The notes under the pieces were generated by a model. The model was not told the DNA's origin. It saw nothing but the letters and a program-made list of their open reading frames with translations, and ran no database searches. The position numbers and the translations under genes were made by a program. Source: Gordonia jacobaea (GTDB lineage Bacteria; Actinomycetota; Actinomycetes; Mycobacteriales; Mycobacteriaceae). Taken from it: a stretch of 64,000 nt of DNA. This document shows positions 25,309 through 35,694 of the stretch, piece by piece (the first letter of the stretch is position 1; every line of letters starts with the position of its first letter). The stretch covers positions 41,521 to 105,520 of the forward strand of contig NZ_LDTZ01000025.1 of assembly GCF_001186365.1 (NCBI RefSeq), in the 5' to 3' direction.

Positions 25309-26421
25309 GTGCGCATCGTCCAGTTGGCCAACTTCTACGGTGAGCGCTCCGGAGGACTGCGCACAGCCGTCGACCGCTGGGGTGCCGGCTACGTCGCCGC
25401 AGGACACGACGTGACGCTCGTCGTACCGGGAAGCGAATCACGCGAAGATCTGATGCCGTCCGGCGTAGTGAAGATTTCGGTGCGCGCCCCGGGTATCCCG
25501 TTCTCCGGCGGGTATCGCCTGGCATCCGCTCGACGCGTCGCCGACGTTCTGGCTTCGATCCGCCCCGACGCACTCGAGGTGTCGGACCGGCTGACGCTGC
25601 GCGGCTTCGGTGGCTGGGCCCGACGCCGCGACATCCCGTCGGCAATGGTGTCGCACGAGCGGCTCGACAGGCTGCTGGCCATGGCCATGCCCGTGCGGAC
25701 CGCCCGGGCACTGGCCGATCGGGCGAACGCCGCAACCGCCAACTCGTACGACTCCGTGGTGTGCACCACCGGGTTCGCCGCCGCCGAATTCGAGCGGATC
25801 GGGGCCCGCAACGTGGTCCGCGCACCGCTCGGCGTCGACCTGGAGCAGTTCGCACCACACCACCTCGACCCCGCGCTGAGTGCTCGGTGGACCGACGGTT
25901 CGACGACTCTCCTGGGCCACTGCGGCCGACTGTCTATGGAAAAGCGCGCGGATCGCTCCATCGCGGCCGCTGCGAAACTTCATCGCGCGGGACTACCCGT
26001 GCATCTGGTCATCGCGGGAGACGGTCCCATGCGCGGCGCCCTGCAGCACGCCGCCAGGGGCCTACCTGTCACGTTTCTCGGCCATCTGCGTGACCGGCGC
26101 GAGGTCGCGGCACTGTTGGCCAGCACCGACGTCTCGTTCGCTCCCGGCCCGCACGAGACGTTCTGCCTGTCGGCGTTGGAGTCGCTCGCGTCCGGGACGC
26201 CGGTCGTCGGATCGCGGTCGTCCGCCGTGGCAGGAATGGTCGACGAGTCGTGCGGCGCACTCGCCGACAATTCTGGGACAGGGTTCGCACGCGCCGTCGA
26301 GCATGTTCTGTCGATACCACGTACCGAACGCGAAGGTGCCGCTCGTGCGCGTGCTGCGCAGTTCACGTGGCCCGATTCGGTCTCACGAATGCTCGCGGTC
26401 CACAGCGGCGGCGCAGGCTGA
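25309..26421 (+). CDS. Glycosyltransferase family 4 protein
   Basis: This is a 370-residue GT-B fold glycosyltransferase. The N-terminal domain opens MRIVQLANFYGERSGGLRTAV. The C-terminal nucleotide-sugar domain has GHCGRLSMEKRADRSI, LVIAGDGPM and the EX7E element in HETFCLSALESLASGTPVVG. It resembles actinobacterial mannosyltransferases of the MgtA/PimB group but is clearly distinct from MgtA, so donor and acceptor are not assigned. The GTG start at 25309 has only a weak ribosome site. It converges on rdgB with a 47-base gap. Confidence 0.85.
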   Translation: MRIVQLANFYGERSGGLRTAVDRWGAGYVAAGHDVTLVVPGSESREDLMPSGVVKISVRAPGIPFSGGYRLASARRVADVLASIRPDALEVSDRLTLRGFGGWARRRDIPSAMVSHERLDRLLAMAMPVRTARALADRANAATANSYDSVVCTTGFAAAEFERIGARNVVRAPLGVDLEQFAPHHLDPALSARWTDGSTTLLGHCGRLSMEKRADRSIAAAAKLHRAGLPVHLVIAGDGPMRGALQHAARGLPVTFLGHLRDRREVAALLASTDVSFAPGPHETFCLSALESLASGTPVVGSRSSAVAGMVDESCGALADNSGTGFARAVEHVLSIPRTEREGAARARAAQFTWPDSVSRMLAVHSGGAG

Positions 26422-26468
26422 CGGTGGCCGTTTGCCGCGACGCCTGGTCCGTTGCGCGCCGTCGACCC

Positions 26469-27080
26469 TCAGGCCAGGGCGCGCAGTGCGGGAACCAACT
26501 GCGCCAAGGCTTTTCCGCGATGGCTCAGTGCGTCCTTCTCGGCCGGTGCCAACTCGGCGGCGGAGCGTCCGGCAGCTTCTGCGTCACTGGGAAGGAAGAG
26601 CGGGTCGTAGCCGAAGCCGTTGGAGCCCTGCGGCTCTCGCGCGAACGTGCCGCGCCACTCACCGCGCACGACGGTCTCGTCGCCCGCCGGCGACACCAAC
26701 GCACACGCCGACACGAATGCCGCGCCCCGTCGTTCGTCGGGCGTATCCGAGAGTTGCGCCAACACCAGCGCGTTATTGGCGGCGTCGTCGCCGTGTAGGC
26801 CGCTCCATCGAGCGGAAAGCACCCCGGGCATCCCGTTGAGTGCGTCGATCTCAATTCCCGAATCGTCTGCGAGACAAGGTAATCCAGTTGCCTTAGCGCC
26901 TGCCCTGGCCTTGATCAACGCGTTGTCCTCGAAGGTCGCACCCGTCTCGGGTTCTTCGGGGTACTCGGGCACGGCGTCGAGTCCGATCACCTCGAGGCCG
27001 GTGAGGCCTGCGGCGTCGACGACACGCTGAAGCTCGGCGAGCTTCTTGCGGTTACGACTGGCGAGGAGTACCTGCGACAT
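26469..27080 (-). CDS. rdgB: Non-canonical purine NTP pyrophosphatase (RdgB/HAM1)
   Basis: This 203-residue enzyme hydrolyses ITP, XTP and their deoxy forms to monophosphates, keeping damaged purines out of nucleic acids. The motifs are the N-terminal LLASRNRKKLAEL, TFEDNALIKA, LADDSGIEIDALNG, GSNGFGYDPLF and SHRGKAL. I chose the ATG at 27080 because it gives the standard RdgB N-terminus. The upstream in-frame extension is low-complexity Arg/Ser translation inside rph. It follows rph by 4 bases and is certainly co-transcribed with it. Confidence 0.96.
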   Translation of the reverse strand: MSQVLLASRNRKKLAELQRVVDAAGLTGLEVIGLDAVPEYPEEPETGATFEDNALIKARAGAKATGLPCLADDSGIEIDALNGMPGVLSARWSGLHGDDAANNALVLAQLSDTPDERRGAAFVSACALVSPAGDETVVRGEWRGTFAREPQGSNGFGYDPLFLPSDAEAAGRSAAELAPAEKDALSHRGKALAQLVPALRALA

Positions 27081-27084
27081 AGGG

Positions 27085-27840
27085 TCAGGCCGGCTCGGGC
27101 AGGGTGCCGGGATACGGAAGCGCGAGCGCCTCACGCTGCGCCACGAACAGCTTGTCCGTACCGATCTCAGCCATGTCGAGCAACTTGTCGAGGGTGGCGC
27201 GCGGGAAGGTCGCACCCTCTCCCGTGCCCTGCACCTCGACGAGGGTTCCGGCATCGGTGGCGACGACGTTCATGTCGACCTCGGCGCGCGAATCCTCCTC
27301 GTACGGGAGGTCCAGTCGCACTCGGCCGTCGACAACGCCGACACTCACGGCGGAGATCATGCACGAGAGCGGCTGCGGATCCGACAGTCGCCCAGCAGCT
27401 TTGAGCCACGTCACGGCGTCGGCGAGTGCGACGTAGGCGCCGGTGATCGACGCGGTGCGCGTGCCGCCGTCGGCCTGCAGGACGTCGCAGTCGAGGGCGA
27501 CGGTGTTCTCACCGAGCGCGCCCAGGTCGATGCACGCGCGCAGCGAGCGCCCGATCAGTCGACTGATCTCGTGGGTGCGTCCGCCGATCTTGCCCTTGAC
27601 CGACTCGCGGCGTGAACGCTCGTGGGTTGCGGCGGGAAGCATCGAGTACTCGGCGGTCAGCCAGCCGAGCCCCGAACCGCGGCGCCAGGGCGGAACGCCC
27701 TCGGTGACACTCGCGGTGCACATCACCCGTGTCTGACCGAACTCGATCAACACAGACCCTGCGGGATTCGACGTGAATCCGCGGGTGATGGTGATGGGAC
27801 GGAGTTCGTCGTCGGTCCTGCCGTCAGCTCGTGTGGTCAC
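27085..27840 (-). CDS. rph: Ribonuclease PH
   Basis: This 251-residue phosphorolytic 3'-5' exoribonuclease trims tRNA 3' ends. The family pattern is intact: [19 protein letters not shown], then [52 protein letters not shown] and [17 protein letters not shown]. The GTG start at 27840 gives the usual Rv1340-like N-terminus. It lies between the Rv1339-type hydrolase and rdgB in one leftward operon, the order seen in mycobacteria. Confidence 0.97.
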   Translation of the reverse strand: MTTRADGRTDDELRPITITRGFTSNPAGSVLIEFGQTRVMCTASVTEGVPPWRRGSGLGWLTAEYSMLPAATHERSRRESVKGKIGGRTHEISRLIGRSLRACIDLGALGENTVALDCDVLQADGGTRTASITGAYVALADAVTWLKAAGRLSDPQPLSCMISAVSVGVVDGRVRLDLPYEEDSRAEVDMNVVATDAGTLVEVQGTGEGATFPRATLDKLLDMAEIGTDKLFVAQREALALPYPGTLPEPA

Positions 27841-27858
27841 GAACTCAACTGTAGGAGA

Positions 27859-28626
27859 TCACCCGGGTAGGTCGAACACCTGGCCCTGGCGCACGAGTCC
27901 GACCGGACCCGAGAAGGTACTTCGCGCTTCGGCGAGAATCGCCTCGGCGTCCGACCACGGTGCAACGTGGGTGATCGCGAGAGATTTCGCGTCGGCCTTG
28001 GTCGCCATCTCCCCGGCCTCGATGCCCGACATGTGCAGGTGCGGAGGGCGATCCGATGGAGCATGCGTCCACGACGCCTCACACAAGAAGATGTCGGCGT
28101 CTGCCGCCAGATCGATCACCGCATCGCACGGACCCGAATCGCCGCTGTACGCGATGACCTGCCCCTCCGGCCCGGTGAACCGAAGACCGAATGTCGCGGG
28201 CGGATGGTCGACCCGGAAGGGGTCGATCGTGATGCCGCCCAACGTGATCTCGATATTGTCCGACCACTCGTGGACGTCGAATGTATCGGTGATGTCGTCG
28301 ATCTGACCACCGAACTCGCTCGACGCCGCCCCGATCCGCAGCGCGGTACCGGTCGGCCCATAGAGCGACGCCAGTTCGGTCGCGGGTGTCGGTGCATAGC
28401 GGCGCCACACCAACAACGCGGGAAGGTCAACACAGTGATCGGCATGCAAATGGCTCAGTACGACGTCGACCTCGTTCGGATCAACAATCCGCTGCAACTC
28501 CCCCATTACCCCGGGACCACAGTCGACGAGCACGGGTCGATGACCAGGAACGGTCAGCAGGTAACCCGAGCAGGCCGCGCCGGGGCCACCGACACTGCCC
28601 GAACAGCCCAGGACAGTCAGACGCAT
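27859..28626 (-). CDS. Metallo-beta-lactamase-fold phosphodiesterase (Rv1339-like)
   Basis: This 255-residue metallohydrolase has the HxHxDH motif in LSHLHADHCVDLP and later metal ligands in YSGDSGPCDAV and ITHVAPW. It matches Rv1339, described as an atypical class II cyclic-AMP phosphodiesterase. RNase Z-like relatives share the fold, so RNA cleavage cannot be excluded from sequence alone. The ATG at 28626 gives the standard MRLTVLGCSGS start. An upstream in-frame GTG adds 13 residues and is unlikely. It lies 18 bases upstream of rph. Confidence 0.9.
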   Translation of the reverse strand: MRLTVLGCSGSVGGPGAACSGYLLTVPGHRPVLVDCGPGVMGELQRIVDPNEVDVVLSHLHADHCVDLPALLVWRRYAPTPATELASLYGPTGTALRIGAASSEFGGQIDDITDTFDVHEWSDNIEITLGGITIDPFRVDHPPATFGLRFTGPEGQVIAYSGDSGPCDAVIDLAADADIFLCEASWTHAPSDRPPHLHMSGIEAGEMATKADAKSLAITHVAPWSDAEAILAEARSTFSGPVGLVRQGQVFDLPG

Positions 28627-28669
28627 ACGACCTACCTTGCCACGCGCACATGGCGGGCAGACCACTTAT

Positions 28670-28704
28670 CGGTCACAAGACACGCCGACCGGGATGTGTG
28701 ACCG
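28670..28704. other. Hairpin between murI and the Rv1339-like gene
   Basis: CGGTCACA and TGTGACCG form an 8-base stem with a 19-base loop in the 104-base gap. It may be a processing site, a partial terminator or an operator; the sequence does not decide. Confidence 0.35.
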
Positions 28705-28730
28705 GCCCGGCGTGGGCGACACGCCGCACG

Positions 28731-29540
28731 TCAGACCGGATCCACCGATCGGACAACGGGTCCGAGGAATCGACTCGACAGCTTTGCGAACATCTCCGGG
28801 TCGCCGGTCGCTTGGAAGTGGCGCACAGCCTCGCGCCCGGTGTGCGGGTGAAGGAGGTCGGATTCGGTGAGCACACGGAACAGATCTTTGGCGGTCTCCT
28901 CGGCGCTGGACACGAGTGTTACCTCGTCGCCCATCGCCAACTGAATCACGCCCGACAGCAACGGGTAGTGAGTGCAGCCGAGGACAACCGTGTCGACGTC
29001 CGCCTCCTGCAGCGGTTCGAGATATCCCTGCGCAAGACCCAGGATCTGCCTGCCGCTGGTGATTCCGCGTTCGACGAAATCGACGAATCGCGGACAGGCG
29101 ACGGCGGTGATCTGAGCATCGCGGGCGGCGGCGAACGAGTCCTGATAAGCGCGCGACGAGATCGTCGCCTCCGTTCCGATCACACCGATGCGCCCGGTCT
29201 TCGTCGCGACAACGGCTCGACGGACCGCGGGCAGGACCACCTCGATCACCGGGATCGGCGCGTAGCGCTCACGGGCATCGCGCAGGCACGCCGCAGACGC
29301 GGTGTTGCAGGCGATCACGATTGCCTTGACCCCGCGCTCGGCGAGGTCGTCGCCGATCGCCAATGCGTGGCGTCGAATCTCCGGAATGGTCAGCGGACCG
29401 TACGGGCCGTTCGCGGTGTCGCCGATGTAGACGATGTCCTCGTCGGGCAGTTGGTCGATGATCGCGCGGGCAACGGTCAGCCCACCGACGCCGGAATCGA
29501 AGATGCCGATAGGCGCGTCGGCGCGTGTGTTCGTGACTAT
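28731..29540 (-). CDS. murI: Glutamate racemase, no canonical start codon
   Basis: This enzyme makes D-glutamate for peptidoglycan. The pattern [14 protein letters not shown], the catalytic cysteines Cys78 (ACNTAS) and Cys189 (GCTHYP), and the full length match Rv1338. The problem is the start. Between the conserved PIGIFDSG block and the region well upstream there is no in-frame ATG, GTG or TTG. The best candidate is ATA at 29540-29538, which overlaps the rhomboid stop as ATAG and has GGGGG 7 bases upstream. That gives 269 residues, close to the mycobacterial length. A longer N-terminus from a distant start is unlikely because it would read out of frame through the rhomboid gene. The function is certain; the start is provisional. 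Confidence 0.9.
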   Translation of the reverse strand: MVTNTRADAPIGIFDSGVGGLTVARAIIDQLPDEDIVYIGDTANGPYGPLTIPEIRRHALAIGDDLAERGVKAIVIACNTASAACLRDARERYAPIPVIEVVLPAVRRAVVATKTGRIGVIGTEATISSRAYQDSFAAARDAQITAVACPRFVDFVERGITSGRQILGLAQGYLEPLQEADVDTVVLGCTHYPLLSGVIQLAMGDEVTLVSSAEETAKDLFRVLTESDLLHPHTGREAVRHFQATGDPEMFAKLSSRFLGPVVRSVDPV

Positions 29541-30190
29541 GACCGCACCCCCGGTGTTGTCGGGCCATACGGTGATACAGGACCCGACGAGGCGCTCCGT
29601 GGGCGTCGGCGACGATCCCGGTCGGCGAGGAACCACGCGGCAAGCACGCCGCCGATCGCGCCGAACAGATGGCCCTGCCACGAGACTCCGAAGGTGCCGG
29701 GGAACACGCCCCACAGCACCGATCCGTACACGAGAAAGAGGATGACTCCGATCGCGATCTGTGTGAGGTCGCGGTTGAAGATCCCGCGCACGAGCAGGTA
29801 GGTCAGCCAACCGAAGATGATGCCCGACGCTCCGACTGTGACGCTGTACGACGGCGCGAACAACCAGACTCCGAGGCCAGACACGATCCAGACGATCGCG
29901 GTGACGATGAGGAAGCGCTTGCTCAGCAGCAGAATGAATCCCAGCACGACGAGTGGGATCAGATTGGCGAACAGGTGCTGCCAATCGGCGTGGAGAAATG
30001 GTGCCCACAGGATGCCGTCGAGTCCGTCGATCTGGCGTGGTTCGATGCCGGCGCGATCGAGGTCGTAGCGCGTCGCGGCGTCGATCGCCTCGACGATCAC
30101 GAGCACCGCGACGATGAACGCCATCACGATCGCCGACCGCGCCCACAGGGGTCGCGCGCCGCGCGTCGCGGGCGTGGTGCTCGGTGTCAT
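29537..30190 (-). CDS. Rhomboid-family intramembrane serine protease
   Basis: This 217-residue polytopic membrane protein cuts substrates within the bilayer. The catalytic pair is Ser122 in GASGIIFG and His174 in WQGHLFGA. The supporting HLFANLIPL motif has His72 and Asn76. Six membrane segments are visible. The ATG at 30190 has GAAGGAAAG upstream, and an earlier ATG at 30220 is less likely. It corresponds to Rv1337. Its stop codon overlaps the putative ATA start of murI, and an interspersed repeat separates it from cysM. Confidence 0.93.
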   Translation of the reverse strand: MTPSTTPATRGARPLWARSAIVMAFIVAVLVIVEAIDAATRYDLDRAGIEPRQIDGLDGILWAPFLHADWQHLFANLIPLVVLGFILLLSKRFLIVTAIVWIVSGLGVWLFAPSYSVTVGASGIIFGWLTYLLVRGIFNRDLTQIAIGVILFLVYGSVLWGVFPGTFGVSWQGHLFGAIGGVLAAWFLADRDRRRRPRSASSGPVSPYGPTTPGVRS

Positions 30191-30206
30191 CGTCTTTCCT
30201 TCGTCG

Positions 30207-30384
30207 GGTGGTCTCGACAAGCTCGACCAGCGGGTTCAGCTCGACCGGCGGTGGTCTCGACAAGCTCGACCAGCGGTGATCTCGACAAGCTCGACCAGCG
30301 AGGCTCGCTCGACCGGCTGGGGTGGCCCTCCCGCTGGTTGAGCGGGCGCGAGCGCAGCGAGCACCCGAGTCGAAACCACTGCGG
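30207..30384. repeat. Interspersed palindromic repeat with three direct copies
   Basis: A 24-27 base unit containing TCTCGACAAGCTCGACCAGC occurs three times (30207-30233, 30250-30276, 30275-30300). It is followed by an inverted counterpart (CGCTGGTTGAGC ... GTCGAAACCAC, about 30331-30380) around an inner GCGCGAGCGCAGCGAGC hairpin. The layout is that of the REP-like intergenic elements common in Gordonia and relatives. It has no coding capacity and fills the cysM-rhomboid gap. Confidence 0.8.
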
Positions 30385-31672
<1,288 letters not shown>

Positions 31673-31679
31673 GGTTGAT

Positions 31680-32084
31680 TCAGCTCCTGATCTCGATGGG
31701 TTCTTCGGTGACTTCACCGTCGATGATGCGGTAACTCCGAATCTCGGTGTCGTCGGCGTCGCGCGTGGACACGAGGACGTAGTGCGCTTGGGGTTCGCTG
31801 GCGTAGGAGACGTCGGTGCGGCTCGGGTACGCCTCGGTCGCAGTGTGGGAGTGATAGATGACGATCGGCTCCTCGTCGTTGCGGTCCATCTCCCGCCACA
31901 CCTTCAGTTGCTCCGTCGAATCGAAGCGGTAGAAGGTCGGCGACCGCTCGGCGTTGACCATCGGGATGAAGCGGACGGGACGGTCGGAACCCTCCGCGCC
32001 TGCGATCACCCCGCACGCCTCGTCGGGATGGTCCGCGCGCGCATGCGCGACCATCTGGTCGACCAACTCCTGGCTGATCTGCAG
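31680..32084 (-). CDS. mec: JAMM metalloprotease Mec (CysO-cysteine peptidase)
   Basis: This is a 134-residue M67-family zinc peptidase. The JAMM residues are Glu23 (PDEACGV), His79 and His81 (YHSHTATEAYPS) and Asp92. In mycobacteria the enzyme releases cysteine from the CysO-Cys adduct made by CysM. In this organism it may also remove the CysO tail. The GTG start at 32084 has GAGGAG 5 bases upstream. The next gene, cysO, begins 7 bases after its stop. Confidence 0.94.
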   Translation of the reverse strand: MQISQELVDQMVAHARADHPDEACGVIAGAEGSDRPVRFIPMVNAERSPTFYRFDSTEQLKVWREMDRNDEEPIVIYHSHTATEAYPSRTDVSYASEPQAHYVLVSTRDADDTEIRSYRIIDGEVTEEPIEIRS

Positions 32085-32165
32085 CACTCGCTCTCCTCGA
32101 GGTGAACGGATAAACGTCGTGACGAACAACGTGCCCCTCGGCGCCGCTATTCCGAAACCAGGCCG

Positions 32166-33292
32166 CTACGCGATGCCGGAGGTGGTGATCGCCGACGGCG
32201 CGAGGTCGGCGTAGGAGGGCACGCCCGCCACCGAATCGGCCGCCAGCACGGCGTTGACGATCGCGCGCTGAGTGACCGTCACGGCGACGCGGCAGATGTC
32301 GGCGAGGACAGCGACGTCGGGGTTCATCCCCGCCGGCACGAACGCCGAGGGCTCGGTCGGATGTGCCCCCGTGGCAACCGCGAAGATCGTGTCTCCGTCG
32401 AGCGGCGAGTGCACGGGGTGGATGGCGCGGGCGAGACCGTCGTGCGCCGACATCGCGATTCGACGTACCGACGCCGCGTCGAGTTCGGCGTCGGTCGCCA
32501 CCACGCCGATCGTGGTGTTGAGCACGGTCTGCTTGGCAGCGACGTCGGCCAGTCGCGCAGTATCCGAGCTGTCCGGGCGGCGAGTTCGTAATACGCGAGG
32601 TCGTGATCTGTTGCACCCCAAGGCAATCCGGTATCGGGGTCGATCACCGAACCCACCGGGTTGGCGACGATCAGCGCGCCGACAGTGATCCCCGACGCCG
32701 CGCCGGTCTCGATGCGCGACGACGCCGTACCCACTCCGCCCTTCAGTCCACCCGCCCGGGCTCCTGCCCCTGCGCCGACGCTGCCCTGAGCAACCTCGAC
32801 ACCCGCAGCCTGCAGCGCCGCGTGTCCGAAGCTCGCGTCCGGACGGTTGGTCCACCCGCCCATCGGGAGGTCGAAGATCACGGCCCCCGGAACGATCGGG
32901 ACCACGCCGCCCCGGGCGTTCATCGGTAAGCCGCGACCCGACTCCTCGAGCCCGGCCATCACCCCGTCCGCGGCGGCGAGTCCATAGGCGCTGCCGCCGG
33001 TGAGCACTATCGCGTGCACCGTCGTGACGGTGTTCGACGGGTCGAGAAGGTCTGTCTCGCGAGTCCCCGGACCGCCGCCCCGCACATCGACGGCCGCCGT
33101 CGGGGCACCCGTCGCCCCCTCGGGTGCGCTGACCACCACGACCGTCGTACCGGTAGCCCATCCCGTTCCCGGCGCATCGTCGGGTCCGCCGAGGCCGAGC
33201 GTGGCGTCCGCGTCGACGAGGTGATGATGACCGACGGCGATGCCCGCAACATCGGTGATCCGATCGCCGACGGGGGCCCAGCCGGTAATCAC
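32166..33292 (-). pseudogene. P1-family (DmpA-type) aminopeptidase, frameshifted
   Basis: This is an Rv1333-like self-processing Ntn-type peptidase. The N-terminal part (33292 to about 32552) reads VITGWAPVGDRITDVAGIAVGHHH to YYELAARTARILRD. The C-terminal part, LADVAAKQTVLNTTIGVVATDA to the stop at 32166, lies in another frame. One base appears to be missing at about 32552. With it restored, the protein would be about 375 residues. The break falls just before the expected autocleavage site (LNT/TIGVVATDA). Either the gene is inactive, or the reading contains an error, or the two parts are made separately. The GTG start overlaps the DUF2017 stop codon by 4 bases. Confidence 0.85.
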
Positions 33293-33864
33293 ATCGTCGC
33301 CTCGACGAGCAGCTCCTGAATGACGGTCAGCCAGTGATAGACGTCCAGGTGAGCAGCGTGCGGATGGTCGGCCGGGAGCTGATCGGGGGTGTCCTCGGAG
33401 ATCCCGAGCATCGCGCCCAACGCGAGGCGGACATCGTTGAGCGCTGTCAGCCAGCACATCGCCTCCTCCTCCGTGAGCGCGACATCGCCGCCGCCGTCGG
33501 GAAGGGTCGCGAGCATCGTCGTCGACGCCGCGAGCTTGGCGTCGATGATCTTGGGTTCGTTGACACTGCGTAATGCCGCATTGAGCCGCCCGTTGACGGC
33601 GTCTGCGGTGAGTTCGGTGTCCTGGTCGGGGCGGTGGAAGTCGGGCAACAAGCGTCCCAGGGTCGCGTCCGTCGGGGCGCTCGAATGTCCGGTCCGGATC
33701 CCGGTCAGCTCGGCGAGGTCGTCGCGCGGCGCGCTCTCCTCACGTTCGGTGAGCAATTCCGACATCGACGCCACCATCGACGCGAGGAGCTCGGATTCGT
33801 GCGACTCCAACGACGTCGTGTACCGCACCGAGCGTCCTCGGCCCTTGCGTTTGAAAACGCGCAC
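33289..33864 (-). CDS. DUF2017 protein (Rv1332-like)
   Basis: This 191-residue protein of the DUF2017 family is always found near clpS in Actinobacteria. The early segment SLESHESELLASMVASMSELL and the late LTEEEAMCWLTALNDVRLALGAML followed by HAAHLDVYHWLTVIQELLVEA are characteristic. The sequence is acidic and helical, with no catalytic motif visible. The GTG start at 33864 gives the usual MRVFKRKGRGRSVRY N-terminus. It follows clpS by 19 bases and overlaps the P1 peptidase start, so these genes form one unit. Linkage suggests a link to regulated proteolysis. Confidence 0.88.
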   Translation of the reverse strand: MRVFKRKGRGRSVRYTTSLESHESELLASMVASMSELLTEREESAPRDDLAELTGIRTGHSSAPTDATLGRLLPDFHRPDQDTELTADAVNGRLNAALRSVNEPKIIDAKLAASTTMLATLPDGGGDVALTEEEAMCWLTALNDVRLALGAMLGISEDTPDQLPADHPHAAHLDVYHWLTVIQELLVEATM

Positions 33865-33883
33865 TCGTATATCCCGCCCGCTG

Positions 33884-34225
33884 CTAGCTGTCGCGCTGCA
33901 TGGTCGCCCACAGACCCGCGGCATGCAGTTTCGTCACGTCGGATTCCATCTTGTCGCGGTCGCCCGACGACACCACGGCCTTACCCTCGGTGTGCACCTG
34001 CATCATGAGCTGATTCGCCTTGGATTCGGAGTATCCGAAGACCTTCTGGAACACGAACGTCACGTAGCGCATCAGATTGACCGGATCGTCCCAGACGATG
34101 GTCACCCAGGGACGGTCGAACGCCGAGGCGGAGTCGGCAACTGCCGGGTCGGCCACGGCCGTGCCACCGCTACCACCGCCACTTCCGGGGGTAGCCTCAT
34201 GCGCACGAATATCGTCAGGCGCCAT
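33884..34225 (-). CDS. clpS: Clp protease adaptor ClpS
   Basis: This 113-residue adaptor delivers N-degron substrates to ClpC/ClpP. The core matches the family: [27 protein letters not shown], then [12 protein letters not shown] and [17 protein letters not shown]. About 35 N-terminal residues rich in Gly and Ala form a flexible extension, as expected. It heads the leftward clpS-DUF2017-peptidase group and diverges from pncB with a 20-base gap. Confidence 0.96.
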   Translation of the reverse strand: MAPDDIRAHEATPGSGGGSGGTAVADPAVADSASAFDRPWVTIVWDDPVNLMRYVTFVFQKVFGYSESKANQLMMQVHTEGKAVVSSGDRDKMESDVTKLHAAGLWATMQRDS

Positions 34226-34245
34226 ACAAACTAGGGTAAGGGATC

Positions 34246-35550
34246 GTGACCATCCGCAACACCGCCCTGCTCACCGACCAGTACGAGCTCACCATGGTCT
34301 CCGCCGCGCTGCGGCAGCCGATCGCACACCGGCAGTGTGTGTTCGAGGTGTTCGCACGCAGGCTCCCCGACGGCCGCAGGTACGGGGTCGTCGCAGGCAC
34401 CGCTCGCATCCTCGACGCGCTGACACAGTTCCGGTTCGGCGAAGACGAGATCGCCGTCGTCGAACGTTTCCTCGACGACGAGACCGTCGAGTGGCTCCGT
34501 AACTACGAGTTCACCGGCGATATCGACGGCTATCGCGAAGGTGAGCTGTACTTCCCCAACTCGCCGATCCTCACGGTGCGCGGAACCTTCGCCGAGGCAG
34601 TGGTGCTCGAAACGCTGATCCTCTCGATCCTCAACCACGACAGCGCCATAGCGTCCGCCGCCGCCCGCATGGTCAGCGCGGCAAGCAGGCGCCCGATCAT
34701 CGAGATGGGATCGCGTCGCACGCACGAGTGGGCCGCCGTGGCGAGCGCTCGGGCCGCCTATCTCGCGGGTGTCGCCGCCACCTCCAATCTCGAGGCCGCG
34801 CGCACCTACGGCGTCCCGAGCGCGGGAACCGCGGCACACTCGTTCACCCTCGCGTTCACCGATCCCGAGGGCCCCAACGAGAAGGCCGCGTTCGCCGCAC
34901 AGATCGAGACGCTCGGCGTCGGCACCACGCTGCTCGTCGACACCTTCGACATCACCCAGGGCGTGCGCAACGCCGTCGAGGTGGCCGGTCCCGAGCTCGG
35001 CGCCGTCCGCATCGATTCCGGCGACCTAGGTGTGCTGGCACGGCAGGTCCGCGAGCAACTCGACGAACTGGGTGCCCCGAACACCAAGATCGTCGTCTCC
35101 GGTGACCTCGACGAATATGCGATCGCGTCGCTGCGCGCCGAGCCCGTCGACACCTACGGCGTCGGAACCTCGTTGGTCACCGGCAGCGGCGCCCCGACTG
35201 CGGGCATGGTCTACAAACTGGTCGAGGTCGACGGCATCCCCGTCGCCAAACGCGCCAGCCACAAGGAATCGAAGGGCGGCGCGAAGAACGCCGTGCGGGT
35301 CGCGCGTCCCACCGGCACCATCGTCGAGGAGATCCTCTACCGCGACGGAACACCGACACCCGACGTTCCGGGACACGTCGTCCGACCTCTGCAGATCCCG
35401 CTGGTTCGCGGTGGCCGTCGCGTCGACGACCTTCCGACGCTCGACGACGCGCGCGCGTTCCTCGCCGAAGGTCTGGTCAGCCTGCCGTGGGAGGGGCTGG
35501 GACTCTCGCACGGAGATCCCGCCGTACCGACACGTTTCCAACTCGGCTGA
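34246..35550 (+). CDS. pncB: Nicotinate phosphoribosyltransferase
   Basis: This 434-residue enzyme converts nicotinate and PRPP to nicotinate mononucleotide in NAD salvage. Family stretches include [61 protein letters not shown] and [10 protein letters not shown]. The GTG start at 34246 has AAGGG upstream. It corresponds to Rv1330c. The downstream nicotinamidase supplies its substrate, so the two form a salvage pair. Confidence 0.96.
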   Translation: MTIRNTALLTDQYELTMVSAALRQPIAHRQCVFEVFARRLPDGRRYGVVAGTARILDALTQFRFGEDEIAVVERFLDDETVEWLRNYEFTGDIDGYREGELYFPNSPILTVRGTFAEAVVLETLILSILNHDSAIASAAARMVSAASRRPIIEMGSRRTHEWAAVASARAAYLAGVAATSNLEAARTYGVPSAGTAAHSFTLAFTDPEGPNEKAAFAAQIETLGVGTTLLVDTFDITQGVRNAVEVAGPELGAVRIDSGDLGVLARQVREQLDELGAPNTKIVVSGDLDEYAIASLRAEPVDTYGVGTSLVTGSGAPTAGMVYKLVEVDGIPVAKRASHKESKGGAKNAVRVARPTGTIVEEILYRDGTPTPDVPGHVVRPLQIPLVRGGRRVDDLPTLDDARAFLAEGLVSLPWEGLGLSHGDPAVPTRFQLG

Positions 35551-35614
35551 CAACCGCGGGAACCGATCCCCACCCGCCCACGTCCAATCATCGAACCGGT
35601 AGCGAGCAACCCGG

Positions 35615-35652
35615 GTACTTCAAGCAAACACAGGTACGTCAAGCAAACACAA
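35615..35652. promoter_or_regulatory. Tandem 19-base direct repeat upstream of pncA-dinG
   Basis: GTACTTCAAGCAAACACAG and GTACGTCAAGCAAACACAA lie head to tail and differ at two positions. They end 42 bases before the pncA start. Their phase and position suit an operator or activator site for the pncA-dinG transcript. I know of no assigned regulator for this motif. Confidence 0.5.
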
Positions 35653-35694
35653 CCGATCACACAAGCAGCCAAGCCACGACCCGAGGAGATCGGA

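Noticed and set aside
28386..29801. 471-codon open frame across murI and rhomboid on the plus strand
   Set aside because: It crosses two well-supported leftward genes and the gap between murI and the Rv1339-like gene. The product is low-complexity.
30207..30300. CRISPR-like array
   Set aside because: The three units are adjacent or overlapping without spacers, and an inverted copy follows. This is a REP-type palindromic element, and no cas gene is present.
35551..35694. LexA/SOS box upstream of pncA-dinG
   Set aside because: No CGAAC-N4-GTTCG-type element is present in the gap; only the tandem repeat stands out.
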